Positions 9,470 through 22,140 of a stretch of 64,000 bases of DNA are shown one piece after another. Both the position numbers and the translations under genes were made by a program. The notes beneath the pieces were generated by a model. It made no database searches. It was not told the origin of the DNA and was given only the letters and a program-made list of their open reading frames with translations. Within the stretch, counting starts at the first letter, position 1, and each line of letters opens with the position of its first letter. Source of the DNA: Vesta saturnalis (lineage: Eukaryota > Arthropoda > Insecta > Coleoptera > Lampyridae); contig JARFJB010000655.1 in the NCBI GenBank assembly GCA_036346205.1, forward strand, positions 1,242,501 to 1,306,500. Reading direction: 5' to 3'.

Positions 9470-12400
9470 AGTAAGGTTGTTGTTTCAATAATTCTTTCAA
9501 CTTACGTGACATATCATGTCATGTGTTTGCTGTCAATCAGCTTAGCAACAATGACATTTCCGTGCTATAAAGACCACATTACGCCCGCATTTGGGGGCGT
9601 ATAAAGAACATTATGGTGGCAAAATCAAATAAAATATGCAATTTAATATAAATGAAAAATAATTCTGGACTTGGAATCGCCGTCGGTTAGGCAACTCTCT
9701 TGGCACAGGTGAACAGCGGGTTGATGTTCCTTCGCATGATAAAACTGTAACCAAACTAAGATATGCTTTCAGGGTTTTGCGGCCTAAAATCAGTTAACTA
9801 CCAAGGGTTATTATTAATAAGGGTGATTGAATTTGTATCTGAAAACTATGGAGTTTTCTAAATAGACATAAAGAAACGCGACGTCATCTACTATGTCATT
9901 ATAGCCATTCATTCACGGAACATTTTACAAAAATTTTTAGGTTTGATCCGGAATTATGTCATGCATGCGACTCTTACAAAATGTGTCAAAAACAGGATGC
10001 GTCTAATAGAAAACTTTGATGCCAGCAAATTCGCGACCGTATTTTTGGCAATTTCACATATTTCAGAGGGTGAGATTATCTTGATTATCCTCCATTTTCG
10101 TGTTTTGTAACGGACTTTGGGGAAAACAAAAGGGGACAAGATCAAATTTTCACTTTTAAATTTAAGACATTACCAACCGCCACCATCGTCCCTAAAGTAA
10201 AAATGTTTGTTTAAAAACGGGCAAAAAGGGCAAATTACAAAAAATAGCATAAAAAACGAGTTTCATAAAAGTTTGAAGATCGAATTCAAGTTTAAAAATC
10301 GAGTGGCGTACCTACCCTCGAGTTATTTAAAGAAAACTTGTTTTTTAATGTACTATTAAAGTACAAATGAAAACGAGTGTTTAAATAACTGACAAAGGGA
10401 ATTTCAATTATTTTATGCAATTTCATATTAGTAAAATTATGTTTTTAACTAGAAATTTATTAAAAATGTACTAAACTTTATACTATCTTAATATTATCTT
10501 AATTTACATCGTTCACACCCGGAAATTACTTTCAAATGGTGGAAATATGTCTATCTTTATAAATAGTAACATTATCTGCAAGTCTATAATTATACAAAAA
10601 GATATATATTATTTCATTTCGTTAAATTTTGGTTTTGTAGCTTTGAACGTCGTGCGTTGTTCCACACCAGATATTTTTATATTAAAATTGAATTGTGGGA
10701 AATAATTTTATTCCCTGTAATTAATTATGATATGGAATTGTTTACGAGAATTATAATGTTTTGTAAAGGTTGGTGTGAATTTACTAATCCAGGAAGCTGC
10801 GATAAAATCTGAGTACCGCTTTGTTTAATTACTGTGGAACCTTTTCGTGTTATGGCGAAAGTTCATTTGGTTTAGTATAAAGTCGTTATCTGAGTCAGCG
10901 ATGGCATTCCATTTGAGTTGAGATGAGAAATTAGAAATTTTGCCGAATTTGCAGCTAACGACGCGGCGAGAAGCGTTCCCATAATCATTGACGTTATAGC
11001 TCATTAAAATGAAGCTTTTTCATTGGCGGGTTAATTAGCGTTTTGAAATAGAGTGAGGCGCGCTCTATGCAACGGAGCGGGGGTATTTTCTGTCAATTGA
11101 TAGTAATGTAAGCATTAAGTACTAAACAAGTTAGTATTTCGTGCATTGCGGATATTACGTGCAAACGTTCAAACGTTATCCTTTGTATCGTTTGCCGTTC
11201 TAGTCTTTTTCATTAAGTGGAGTTGAGAGTAACCATTGTAGGCCTTGCCATTTTGTCTTGAATTGCAGGGATCAAAGTAGAACCGACGTCCTGGCGTATC
11301 GACCCTCTCTCTGGATTTTTTAAGATTGCATTATTTCCTGATATGTTATAAAGAATAATTGCTGTGTAAGTCAAATTGGGAAATTTTTAGGATTTCATTA
11401 AATACAACGTTTTAAACAGTTACGATTTGAGTGGTTATTTTCCGTCTTATCCGCCAACAAGGAATTTTTAATTATTGTGTATAAAAGAGATAAGTTTTAA
11501 AAACGAATTAGCGCTTATGTTAATACAACTCGTGGGGTACATAGGCGTTTTAGATTACAATATAGTAAGTCATGTTTGGCGCGGCATGGAAAACATCCAT
11601 ATGTAGAAGATTAGTAATGCTAACTGAATGATATTAATATATGTGAGGATAAATGATTAATAATTATAATTCACGCCTTCCTATCACTTAAGGACTTCTT
11701 TATCTGCCGCAATTGGTTTTCTATTATATACGAGTACATATATGAAACTGTCATGTACTAATAAAGAAAGTAACTAGAGTGTAACGTCTAATTTGAGAAA
11801 CGGAATTTTGTTAGTACGACTTTTGATATTCTTATGCCTGTTGTTAGGCGACACACTTTACTCTCCAATTTGGGAACAATAGGAGTATCTATTTTCAATT
11901 ATTTTTAGATAACGTGGCAACAGTGCATCTATTTGCGTTCAATTTCTAATAAATTTAAATCGTGATAAGGCCGAATTTTGTTATTTGTTAAAAAGAAACA
12001 TGTGACTTCCTCTTTTCTAGTTTCTGGTGTGAGTAACGAACACCATTTTAAGAAAAACGAAAATTTTTGCGTTGTAAGAAATTTTAGATGGTCAAGATTT
12101 TTCTGTAGCGTCTATAAAATTAAGATTTCATAGAAATTACATACAGTAGATACTGGTTTTATATTCTTTTCCATATTTAAATTTGATACTCCCTATTTGT
12201 AGTGCTCGTTTCGACGGATTTTATATATTTCTTAACAACCGTTTTTATTGGATCAAGAGGTGAGTTAAATTGTTTCTTTCTTTTTATACGGATCACCTCT
12301 GATAATAAAATACATGTGTTCTAATTGTACATAAATTAAAATAACAATTTAGTATGCAACGCGAAAGCTAAAACAAAATGGTTTCTCTAGGTTTCTTTCT

Positions 12401-14735
12401 TTGTGTGTGATTGTGGTCCTTTCCTCGCTCTTCATTGTCCCACCGGTATATGAACTACTGCTTTACACCTGGATAAAGACATCCGATTAACAGTTCTACG
12501 TGCCGACTGACTATCGAGCAGGAAGGTAACTCGGTTCTCGCTAAAAGAACATTAAGCTTGTCACGTAAGACACACGAACATTCATTTTACCATCGATTAA
12601 TTGGCGAGTCTCTTGAACATTTAATTACTCCATATCGGTACTCTGGATTGATAGACAATTGTTTTAAGTGCAACTTCGACCTACTTTATAAGTGGTTCGT
12701 TATTAAACGAATTACAGCTGTAAACATAACGATTTCTTATTAATGTGTTCCACATACCTGGAAATTAGACATTGCTTTGGGGTTGTGTTTAGCGAGGTTA
12801 TGTTTCTGAAATTATAAAATGGTTACTTAATATTTAATAACTAAGATTTACTCTTATTCGTACTTACTGAAGTGTTCACGTTTCCTTTATTACTTTTGTT
12901 TCTTCAGTACTTTACTGAGAAAATTATATAAATTTAGGAATGTTAATTGTATTAGAAACAACTGTAGTCAGTTACATCTGGTCACTGTGAAGTTGCTCCT
13001 GTATTTAAAATAAGTCAATTATATAGGGAGATCCGCATTCTACTTAAGGGCTGATGTGCTTTTAAATTAAAACGCTTTATACTGGGTGATTCAATACTGA
13101 GCAAATACTGCTAAAAATTAAATTGTTGAATTTTCGCTTTGAATTCTTTCATTTGCTGTGTATTAATATCTAAACTTCAATTGTTACGTTCTAACAAACG
13201 TTATCATAAATAGGGGAGCTATTAGTAATTCATGAATGTGAGTAATTTTGTTACTTTTTTTTGTTTGTTGGGTAAAGCTTTAGCGTTTGTAAACATTAAA
13301 GCAAGTTTTAGTTTATGCTTGTAGTTTTGTGGTTAACAATAGTAGCAGGCTATCATTTTTATGTGCTGTGCTTGCAATTTTTCCTTCACTTTATTTTATT
13401 TTTGTGCATTGCTCATTAATTATTTTCAGATTTAAACCTTAAACCAATGCTAGACATCTGGCTGATATTGTTGGTTATTTATACGTAAATCAGGTTATGA
13501 TTCGGTTGATTTAAAACCGAGACGGCCGTTGTAAGGAGAACTCTTCCAATGACTGTTTGCATTTATTTTAGGTTATGTCTTCAACGTTGGATGTTACACT
13601 GTGTATAAAAAGAGTCGTTTCATTATACTGTATTTTTGATTCAATCAAATTTTGCTGTTTTTATATTATTTAGCTGAAGCACTAGAAAAGGTAAGTGTGG
13701 TACTAATCACAATTTTTTTTATCACATTTCGGGGGGGGGGACTAACTATTTTATGGTTGTTCTGCTGAATAATAGCTATCTCGATTTACGATACCCGTTG
13801 TTCGAATGTTTATTTACCCACTACGTTAGGATATTCACACTAGTATGCCTACGGCGAGTTTATGTTAACCATTTGTAATAGATTTAAGTTTTGTGGTTTA
13901 TTAGTATCAATACTGATTATATCCACAACAATTAAACTGATTTATGTTACTTTATTAATAATTGTTTTCTTTACTACAGCGGTTTAGGAGCGATATCCTA
14001 ACCGAACCTGTTCCCCTTCTTGGACTGGGTCCAATCGTATTTTTTTAACTGTAGCGTCTCTCTTACTGTGCCGTAGCCCTTTTATTGTTCTAAGGGCGAT
14101 ATAAACATAAATCAAGCGGTGCCCTTTTAGTTTCTTTGTGTACCTACGCAAACCACACGCCCACGCATCCAAGTGCCTAACCGACCGATTGAGCTTCCGG
14201 CCTGATTCTTTCTAGCTTTTACGGCACACCTTTTACTTTTGCTACGACTGTGCCTTTGGGCATGTAACAAGAGTAATACAAAATTAATTTCTTATTGTGA
14301 ACTTATGTTTTGGTAAGAACGCTACTGGTTCTCCCATTGTTTGCAGTAAATCGCAACTTTTTAATTAAGCAAAAATAGCTTATCCTAACTGAAAATGTAA
14401 ATGTGATCAATAGAGAAAAAGTTTAACGTGATTTCAATAATGACTATAATTAATAGGTATACCTAATTCCTAATAATTACTAGAGAATTAACTTTTGATT
14501 TAGAATCAAAAACACTAATAAAAATATGAGAAAGGTTAATTACTTTATTTTTTTCTAAGGCTTTATAGGTATATTTATGTTGTTTATTTTACAGAAATAC
14601 ACAAACTTTACCTAAATGTTCTTTAAAAATAAGTATGCAGAAGCGTTACAAATAGAAACTATTAACGATAATAATAACAGTAGTATAACTATTAATTAAT
14701 TGAAAAACATACCAAAGAAATTGTTAATGTTAGGT
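9470..14735. other. Long noncoding region, no gene recognised
   Basis: All ORFs are short and without recognisable motifs. Two patches are richer in CG and more balanced in composition: 10920-11310, which includes GACGCGGCGAGAAG and GAGGCGCGCTC, and 13980-14270. They could be promoter or untranslated-exon sequence of a host gene, but no frame or splice pair supports a coding call. A ten-G homopolymer lies near 13731-13740. Confidence 0.5.
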
Positions 14736-14741
14736 AGAAGA

Positions 14742-15150
14742 TTATTCATCATCTTCAGCATCACTCCCATCTGAATTTACCAAAATTATTGATTGTTCAC
14801 GATTATATCTAACAAGTGTTCTCGAGACCACTAGTCGGGTATAACTTTTCCATGTGCAATACTGTCATTTTCCAAGATTTACCATTATATGTGTGCTATC
14901 TTTATCTAGCCTCTGATAGAAATACCCGAAATAGTTTCAATTACACTGATCTGAGAGTGATATGGTGGCTATCTATGTATGAAGTGCCCATGTTCTCCAA
15001 TTATGTTATGCAAAACATAATGATTTTTGTATTGTGTTGCTTAGCAAGATTTAAAAGGTCTATTCTCAAATCCGGTTCGTTTAGCTCATCTTTATCCCAT
15101 GAAGGTATTTTTTTTACTTCGTACTATGTAGAATGTAAGTTGGTAAATGA
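14742..15150 (-). pseudogene. Possible DDE/ULE-type transposon protein C-terminus
   Basis: The minus strand holds LAKQHNTKIIMF, a stop, LENMGTSYIDSHH, and after frame changes RYNREQSIILVNSDG followed by an acidic tail DAEDDE and a TAA at 14742-14744. The pattern 'LAxxHN..., LExGHTxxExDSxH' is seen in uncharacterised insect transposon-derived proteins. The match is loose and needs several frameshifts, so the family call is tentative; it may be noise. Confidence 0.3.
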
Positions 15151-15179
15151 TACGTCACTGGAATTTTGAAGGAAGCATT

Positions 15180-15784
15180 AGATATATGAAAGAATATTGG
15201 AATGTTGTAGAAAAATTTTCATGTTGAAATCGTTAAATTTGGTTGAAAGACGTTTTGGGACAATTTTTACTGGGACGGTACCAGGTAAAAGACTACCGGT
15301 TTGCCACTGGTCTTTTGCTGCTGTGTACTAAAGAATTTGGATTAAAGAAATGGTTGTAGACGTATGAGTAAGCGAGATTATTATGTATTGACATTGTTTT
15401 AATGTACAGTAAGGAATATGTATGCATATTTTTGTCTGTATAGATGTAACATTGTCCAATAATGGGAAATTGAATGCAAAGGGCCCATGTGAAACACGCG
15501 TGTGAACGACAGACATTTGCGTTCATTAGTGAGTTTAGCGGCCGGCTTATTTATCGAGTACGACCGTCTTCTGTGTTTTTTACCAATGTGGGTGCAAATT
15601 TAAAAAGGATTACAGGAAGCAGACCATATAGACTTCACTATACCGCGGACAAAGGGTTAACTAATGTAATTTGTTAGAAGCAGTTTCAGACTTTGTTTAA
15701 AAGATAAAAGCAGGATTACCTTTTAAGTTCATTCTTGCTTGTTGTGGTTTTTGTTGTTTTTTGAAGCAACACGTTTGAAAATTA
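15180..15784. other. Noncoding stretch
   Basis: No gene recognised; short ORFs on both strands overlap each other and lack motifs. Confidence 0.5.
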
Positions 15785-15956
<172 letters not shown>

Positions 15957-15959
15957 GTG

Positions 15960-16342
15960 TCAGCTAACAAAAAAGTTTAGCGTTAACCTGTGTAAAATTG
16001 CATAAAGTGACCTTTGAATATTTTTTGAGCTTAATCATCGACCTGAAATTGCATAATGAGCCAGGTCGATTGCAAAATTTAATTATTTTGAACTATTTTA
16101 CGGTCACTCTAATACAAAACACTGATAACAGAATATTTTTATTAAGTAGAAATTCCAGATTTAATTTATTACAATTAATTCAAATTGACAAATGTTTAAA
16201 TACGATTACTTTAAAGATAAAGTATTCATACAATATATAGAGGTTATTTATGATGAAAGCACTGATCGTTACGTATTAAATTTTTCGGTAAGAAACGAAT
16301 ATAAAAATTATTAAACCGACTTTTTATTTTGATTCTTTTCTA
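15960..16342. other. Noncoding flank of the R1-like element
   Basis: No gene or repeat recognised up to the target-site duplication at 16343. Confidence 0.45.
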
Positions 16343-16354
16343 AAATTGGGTAAT
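16343..16354. repeat. Target-site duplication, 3' side of R1-like element
   Basis: AAATTGGGTAAT is identical to 21639-21650. It lies directly next to the T-rich tract (16354-16370), which is the element's poly(A) on the minus strand. Confidence 0.85.
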
Positions 16355-16969
16355 TTTTTTGTTTTTTTTTAGGGACGCCCATGTAAGATGGGTTAACCAA
16401 ACAAGTGGCCCTCTGAATTCTATTGGTATAGTACCTTTATTTTTACACCATACCGTTATTTGCCCATTTCTATTTATTACATATAATTCCCAAGCTTTGT
16501 TACTACATTTTTAACTTTGACATCCGATTTTTAAACATGCTCTCGGGATGCCTTTCCTACTACTCTACGTAATGTCCCTACTCTACTATTCCTGGATGCT
16601 GTGTAACAGTTGGTTTGTTATGTTTGGTTTGATTATTTCTACTATGATTTGTTAGATTGTTTGCATGCAGTTTCTATACTAATTCTAACTACTAAACTAC
16701 TTGCTACACTACTGTCATTGTTCGCTCACCTTTGAACTACTTCTTATTTTGTCTTTTCGGGTTTACTGTCTTTATCGGTTTGTTTCGATGCTCTCCGGTC
16801 TCAGGAATTCGCATTTCTGGAATTCCGGGGGGCACCTGTTTGTCGTGTTTGTGTCGGTGCTCTTGTTTGAGTTTGGTTTTGTTCTATTTGTTTTGCATAC
16901 TTTTCTCTGGCGATATTACTCGCTGTCTGTGTTAGTTGGTTTAAGTCTGTGGCGTTGTTAGTAGGGATT

Positions 16970-19875
16970 TTATGTTTCTGCTAGTTATGCTGTATCTGTG
17001 CGCTCTTAGTTTGGTGTCATCTACTTTGCAGTCGAAGAGAGTGTGTTCTGGGGTTCCGACACTGCCACATATACAGAGATCTGTATCTGCGTGTGTCATC
17101 CTCTTTCGGTAGGTGGATAGGGTCCGTGCCCCGTCAAAAAGTGTATAAGTCCCTCTGATGGGTCTATATGCTTGCTTTGTAGCCTGTTTTTGATGTCGGG
17201 TAATACCTCGTATACCCTTCTACCGGTGGTTCCCTTATCCCACCTATCTTGCCAGATACTTATTATCCTTTCTTTTATTTCTTGTTTAGTATGCGCACGT
17301 GTGCCAATGAGTTCTTCTATTTTACTTTGACTGTTTTTCTTTAGCCAATAAAGAGCGGCCCTTTGTGTTATGATTAGATCGAGTGGGAGTATACCAAGAA
17401 TGACTCCCAGTGGGTCCAAGGAAGTAGTCCTGTAGGCCCCGGTGAGTCTAATTAGTATACTCCTTTGTGTTGAGTTTATTTTCTAGCGTACTTTGACTAT
17501 TTTGGCTCTGTGAGCCCATGTACTCGCAGCGTGCGATATAATCGCATTCATAATCGAGTTCAGATATAATTTAATTCTCTCTAGTGAGATTCTGAATTGT
17601 CTTTGCGCAATACTCGCTATCGTGTTCATAACTGATTTTGCCTTTGCGCAGATGTTAATTATGTAGTCCTCAAAATTTAATTTTTCATCTATTCTGATGC
17701 ATAGATATTTTGTTGTACTTGTTCTTTTAATGGGCTTTCGGTCCATATGCACCATCAACCTTCCTTTCAGTTTGCCCTTTCGAAGGGAATATGTGGTCTT
17801 TTTGGCTGGTATTTGTAGTTTGTTATGTTTACACCAGTTGTGCTTTTTTTCTATGGCTATTTTTGACTTACTTTGGATTTCTCTGACGGAATTGCCCGAG
17901 ACAAGGACGAGAACATCATTAGCGTAAGCAACTACTGTCGATATATCTGTCGTTACCTCCAGTCTTTCCAGCAGATCATCCATCAAGATGTCCCAGAGTA
18001 GTGGTCCAAGGATTGATCCCTGTGGGCATCCTTTGGTGATGCGTTTACTGATTGTCTGCGTATCGCTGTCCAGCATGACATATCTGTCTTGGCAGTAGTT
18101 CCTCAAACTTTTATATAAGTTTGGGGGACACTCCAATCCCGACAGGATGTCGAACAGCGCTGGCCACCATAGATTGTTAAATGCTCCTGTTATATCGACA
18201 AATATTGTCAGGCAGTATTTGTCTTCCGTGTTTTCAATCTCTTGTAGTGCTTTGTTAATTGCATCCTCAGTGGATTTATTTTTCCTGAACCCGAACTAGT
18301 TCGGGTGCATTTTGTCTTCCCTAAGTTTTCGTATCGTTACTGCCAACAGTCTCTCCTGTACCTTTCCCAAAGTGTTAAGGAGGCAAATTGGTCTATAGCT
18401 GTCCGGGTCGGTCTGGTTTTTATCCGCCCTTTTGGTAATTATGATACGGTCAGCTTGTTTCCAGGGCGATGGTACCCTACCTTGTCTTAGGCATTCGTTT
18501 AAAAATTTGGTTAGAATTGGTACTAATTTTTGCCTGAGTGCTATTAATACTTCCGCCTGATACCATCTGGACCTGGAGCTTTACCTTTTTTCGGCCATAA
18601 TTATATCCTCGTCGACTTCTGTACCTGAGAATTCATTTGTCGTTGTAGTTGTATGTCTTCCCGTGTGTTGGGTCATATTTTGTCTTTTACGGCTTTGTTC
18701 TTCCATATCGGTGGTTACGTCATCATCAGGTAATAATTTGGCTATTATTGTATTGGCTGTGTCTTGCCAATATGTTGTTTCTGCCCGTCAGTTGTTTTGA
18801 CTGACGTGAATGTTGTTGCTGGTGGCCCTATTCTTTTTCTTGCTAGCTTGTGTGGTGTTCCCCAAGCATCTAGTTGTAGCTCTGATTTACAACAGCCTTT
18901 CTGCTTCTGTGCGTGCCTTTTGGTAAATTTTTCTTTTTCTCTTGGCATACGCCCTTAGCCTCTCTAGTTCAGCTGTCCATGTGAAGGATCGTTTAAATTC
19001 CACGTCCTTTATGTTTGAAATATGTTTATTCATAGTATTGTGTATTCGTTTTGTTAACCATTTAGCGTACCCATTAACATCTCCTCCTTGCCGGATATCC
19101 GGGGGTGGAGAGAAGTCTCTGAGTAGCGCTTTCCAATTGGCTCTTTTGGTATTAAACCTTTGCTTTGTTTGTTCAATATTATTATTACTTTGGTTGTTAT
19201 CCAGTTTTTGAATTTGGAAATATATTAGGTTGTGGTCACTGGTCGTCATGTGTTCGAAAACGTTCCATTTCTGGGTGATGTTTGCTGCCTTGCCATTTGC
19301 TAGTGTAACGTCTATGTTACTATATTCTCCTGTTTTTCCACTGTACGTGTATGGGTTGTTGATCTCATTTATAACTAATAATTTGTCTTCCCCTATTATC
19401 CCTTCGAGCAGTTCGCCTTTATCGTCGGTCTGGTTGCTAAACCAGATCTCCGATTTGGCGTTTGCATCTGTTCCGATTATAATTGGTAGATGTTTGTACG
19501 TTTTTGTTATTTCGGCCATTAGGTTTAGGTATGGTTCTATGCTGTCCGAGAATTGACAGTAAATAGATGGCAGTACCAGCTCCCCAATGCCTTTTGCTTG
19601 GATATGTGCACACGTACAGTCTTTCGTTTTGAGTTTTCCAATGGCTGTAACCGTGATATTTTGGTTAAAGATTATGATGGAAGACATTGGTTTTTCAGAC
19701 GTATGGATCGTTCTTACAGTTTTTGGTATTCCTGTTAAGTGTCCTTTTGTACTGTAAGGTTCTTGCGCTAATATAATGTCTAAGTCTAGTTCTTGTGCGA
19801 CTTTCGGTATTTCTAGGGCCACGGTTTTGTTTTCATCACATTTAATTGCGCAATTTTTAATATTGTTTCAGCCAT
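16970..19875 (-). pseudogene. R1-like ORF2: endonuclease plus reverse transcriptase
   Basis: The ATG at 19873-19875 starts MAETILKIAQLN, and a frameshift follows near 19845. The endonuclease shows QEPYS, IIGTDANAKSEIW and TTSDHNLI (SDH motif). After a frameshift near 18890 the frame gives DAWGTPHKLARKRIGPP, then the RT motifs SYRPICLLNTLGK, FGFRKNKSTEDAI (a TAG just before it at about 18295), FVDITGAFNNLWW, KGCPQGSILGPLLWDI and AYANDVLVLV at about 17903-17930. The catalytic YADD box reads YAND. Another TAG is at 17483. The tail LTGHGPYP leads, after a frameshift near 17100, to CICGSVGTPEHTLFDC, the C-terminal zinc-binding motif of this clade. The protein nicks DNA and copies the element RNA in place. 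This copy cannot encode it intact. Confidence 0.88.
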
Positions 19876-21638
19876 TGATATTTCGGGAGTGTGTTACGCA
19901 CTGTGGCCATGGCTTGCCGTGGTCCATAGAAATTATACCGTACTCCATTACGAATTGTCTGAAGATGTTGTCAAAGTCCAGTGTTCCCTCGTGACGGTCG
20001 AAGACATGATGGATTAGGTCTTTTAGTTCGTTTGTATTTGTCGGTAGTCCGTTGGTTTTCAGCTGAATCCTGTCGACAGCTTCGAGGTCTCTATTCTGGA
20101 GTATATTCCGGCTGGGTCTGTTTCACCTCTTTTTGGTTTTTGTGTTTTCGTCTTTTATATGTGTTATCACTTCTGGATCATTTTCGTTTGCGTGATCATT
20201 GTAGTCTGTGATTGTGTTGTTACTATTTCAATCATTTGTATGTATGACTACACATGCTGTTAATGTGTTCCAGAAGTGTTTTACTTTAGACGTATCTGTT
20301 TGCCTTTTACGTTTGTCCTCTTTGGTATTTGGGTCTTCAGTTTGAGTTACTGAGTCCCTTGTGTTAGTATTTTTGTTGTGATTAGTGTGATGTTTCTCGG
20401 CTCTCCTTTTAATTCGTTTAACCTCTGAAGGAGGTTTATGTTTTTTCGTTTTGTTATTGTTTGGTTTAACGTTTATGTCCTCACTTAGAGTATGATGGTC
20501 TCCGCTATGTGACATTGTTTCGCAGTCTTTGTTTGTATTGCTTTTAGTCTCCATAGTCGGTTTTCTGTATGAGTCTTTCCATCATAATCTTGTGTGTCGG
20601 GCATGTTCTGTTGTCGCCTGTGCATTTTTTGCCTCTATTTCTGCCGGGTATGCAGATTGGGGCTTGGTTCTTATTTGGGCAAGTTGTTTTCGTATGGTCT
20701 GAGTCCTTGTCGTTCCCTGACCCGCAGTTTCCGCATGTCTCTTTTATTTTGGGACAGTGCTTGGACACATGGCCCAAGTCCTGACAGCGGCGTAGGCATT
20801 TTGGGACTACCAGGTAGTCTTTGCCCGTAATTGCCCGGTATTCTATGTATATTTTCGCCATGCCTATTATGTGGTTTCTAATTTTCGAGCTCACCTCCGC
20901 CACCATATGGTGTGTAGGCTTGCCTCGTGGTCCTGTTTTAAACCTAAACTTTAGGTCCCTCTCATATTCTTCTTTGTTCATTTTTTCCGCCCAATTTTGT
21001 TCATAGATCATATTCTTGACGTATTCTTCCTTCATATAGGACGGTACGTCATAGAATATGATCAGTGGGTTTTTCTTTCTCGGTTTGTCGCATTTCAAAG
21101 TTGCGCTGAGTTCTGTGTTTTGTAGGATTTTTTGCGCAACTATCTCAGAGTCAGTTTCGACTATTAGTGCCTTATTGGCTGTTCTTAGGCTTTTGATTTT
21201 TAGTTTTTGCTCCGCCAGCTTAATGATTTTGGTAAAGGTCTCTTGTATTTTCTTCGCGTCTTCACCAGACTTTGATGTGATAAATATTGTGTTGGCCTTC
21301 TTTGCTGTTAGCTTCGCCACCGTTTCCGCATTCTGGCCAGTAGGTTTACTGACCATACTTGCGTATGATGGCGCTATCGTTGGTATTTTTGTGCTGGCAT
21401 TCTTTTCCTCCTCAACTTGTTTGAGTAGGTCACAGTTTTGTTGCCTTAACAGTTCATGTTGACCAATTAGCTCTGCCTGTACGAATGCGAGTCTGGTGAT
21501 CCTTTCTTTTAACTCGGCTTTTTTGGTTTGGGATAGTCTATTACTAGTGTCCATTGTGTCTGTAAAGTTCACAAGGTCTAGATATGAGTTTTGTATGGTT
21601 TTGATCAAATCCTCGAAACTTTCTGATTGGACTTTCTG
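19868..21638 (-). pseudogene. R1-like ORF1: zinc-knuckle RNA-binding protein
   Basis: The frame is already open at the 5' edge of the element. It has a coiled-coil-like N-terminal part (LIGQHELLRQQNCDLL, QVEEEKN), an RRM-like centre and three Cys/His knuckles: CLRRCQDLGHVSKHC, CGNCGSGNDKDSDHTKTTC, and a third with CIPGRN...KKCTGDNRTC. The first knuckle has three residues between its first two Cys instead of the usual two. The frame is broken at about 20550 (TATGGAGACTAA, read in two frames). It then continues as a lysine/threonine-rich region and a C-terminal segment (LEAVDRIQLKTNGLP, DLIHHVFDRHEGTLDF), interrupted by TGA codons at about 20228 and 20135. The stop TGA at 19868-19870 overlaps the ORF2 start. 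Such proteins coat element RNA; function here is by family. Confidence 0.8.
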
Positions 21639-21650
21639 AAATTGGGTAAT
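21639..21650. repeat. Target-site duplication, 5' side of R1-like element
   Basis: AAATTGGGTAAT, identical to 16343-16354. Confidence 0.85.
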
Positions 21651-21757
21651 GCTTATTTAATTCAGAGTTTTATAACAGTTAGGAATATAAATTTGTATGT
21701 ATACAAGGAATACTTAAAAATTATTCAATTACCATTTCATGACTTGGAATTTTCATA

Positions 21758-22140
21758 GGTACGGGGCGTGTTCAATAAGTTTACGACGACCCGTGTATTT
21801 AAAAATTTTCTTATGCTTTTGGACAAATTTCTTTTGAAGTGTGATTGAACTGAAGAGGTGGACGATTGTACACGGGTACAATGCTATTTTCGACAGTCAG
21901 ATAGGATTAATTTAACATTCCGCCTAAGACTATTTTACAAACATGTAAGATTATGGTGGCGCCTAAAGACAATTTTCCTAGACTGTGAGTTGTAGATTTG
22001 TGGTAAGTGTAAGGTGTTTGAAACGACCTTTCAGTCATTTTACTCCTTGTATTGACCCCGCTCTTTTTCACTGTAGCTGGTTTAGCAACCTGATTACTTC
22101 GGTAAGCCTACACGAAGCCTAGTGCGGTTTGGACGTGTAA
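21758..22140. mobile_element. Possible mariner-like element end
   Basis: GGTACGGGGCGTGTTCAATA at 21760 resembles the terminal inverted repeat of mariner-like elements (TACGAGG..GTTCAATAAGT type). No matching right end and no transposase motif were found nearby, so only one terminus can be suggested. Confidence 0.35.

Larger units (their letters stand above)
16355..21638 (-). mobile_element. R1-clade-like non-LTR retrotransposon, near full length
   Basis: The element reads on the minus strand: ORF1 with zinc knuckles, ORF2 with apurinic-type endonuclease, reverse transcriptase and a C-terminal Cys/His motif, then a 3' untranslated region ending in poly(A) (T-run at about 16355-16370). A 12-bp identical target-site duplication brackets it. 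The 5' edge at 21638 falls inside the ORF1 frame, with no untranslated leader and no ATG before it, so the copy is 5'-truncated as is usual for target-primed insertion. R1 affinity rests on RT motifs such as GCPQGSILGPLLWD. It did not land in recognisable rDNA. Confidence 0.9.

Noticed and set aside
19230..21462. Plus-strand ORFs of up to 134 codons over the R1-like element
   Set aside because: They are shadows antisense to ORF1 and ORF2, with no motifs of their own.
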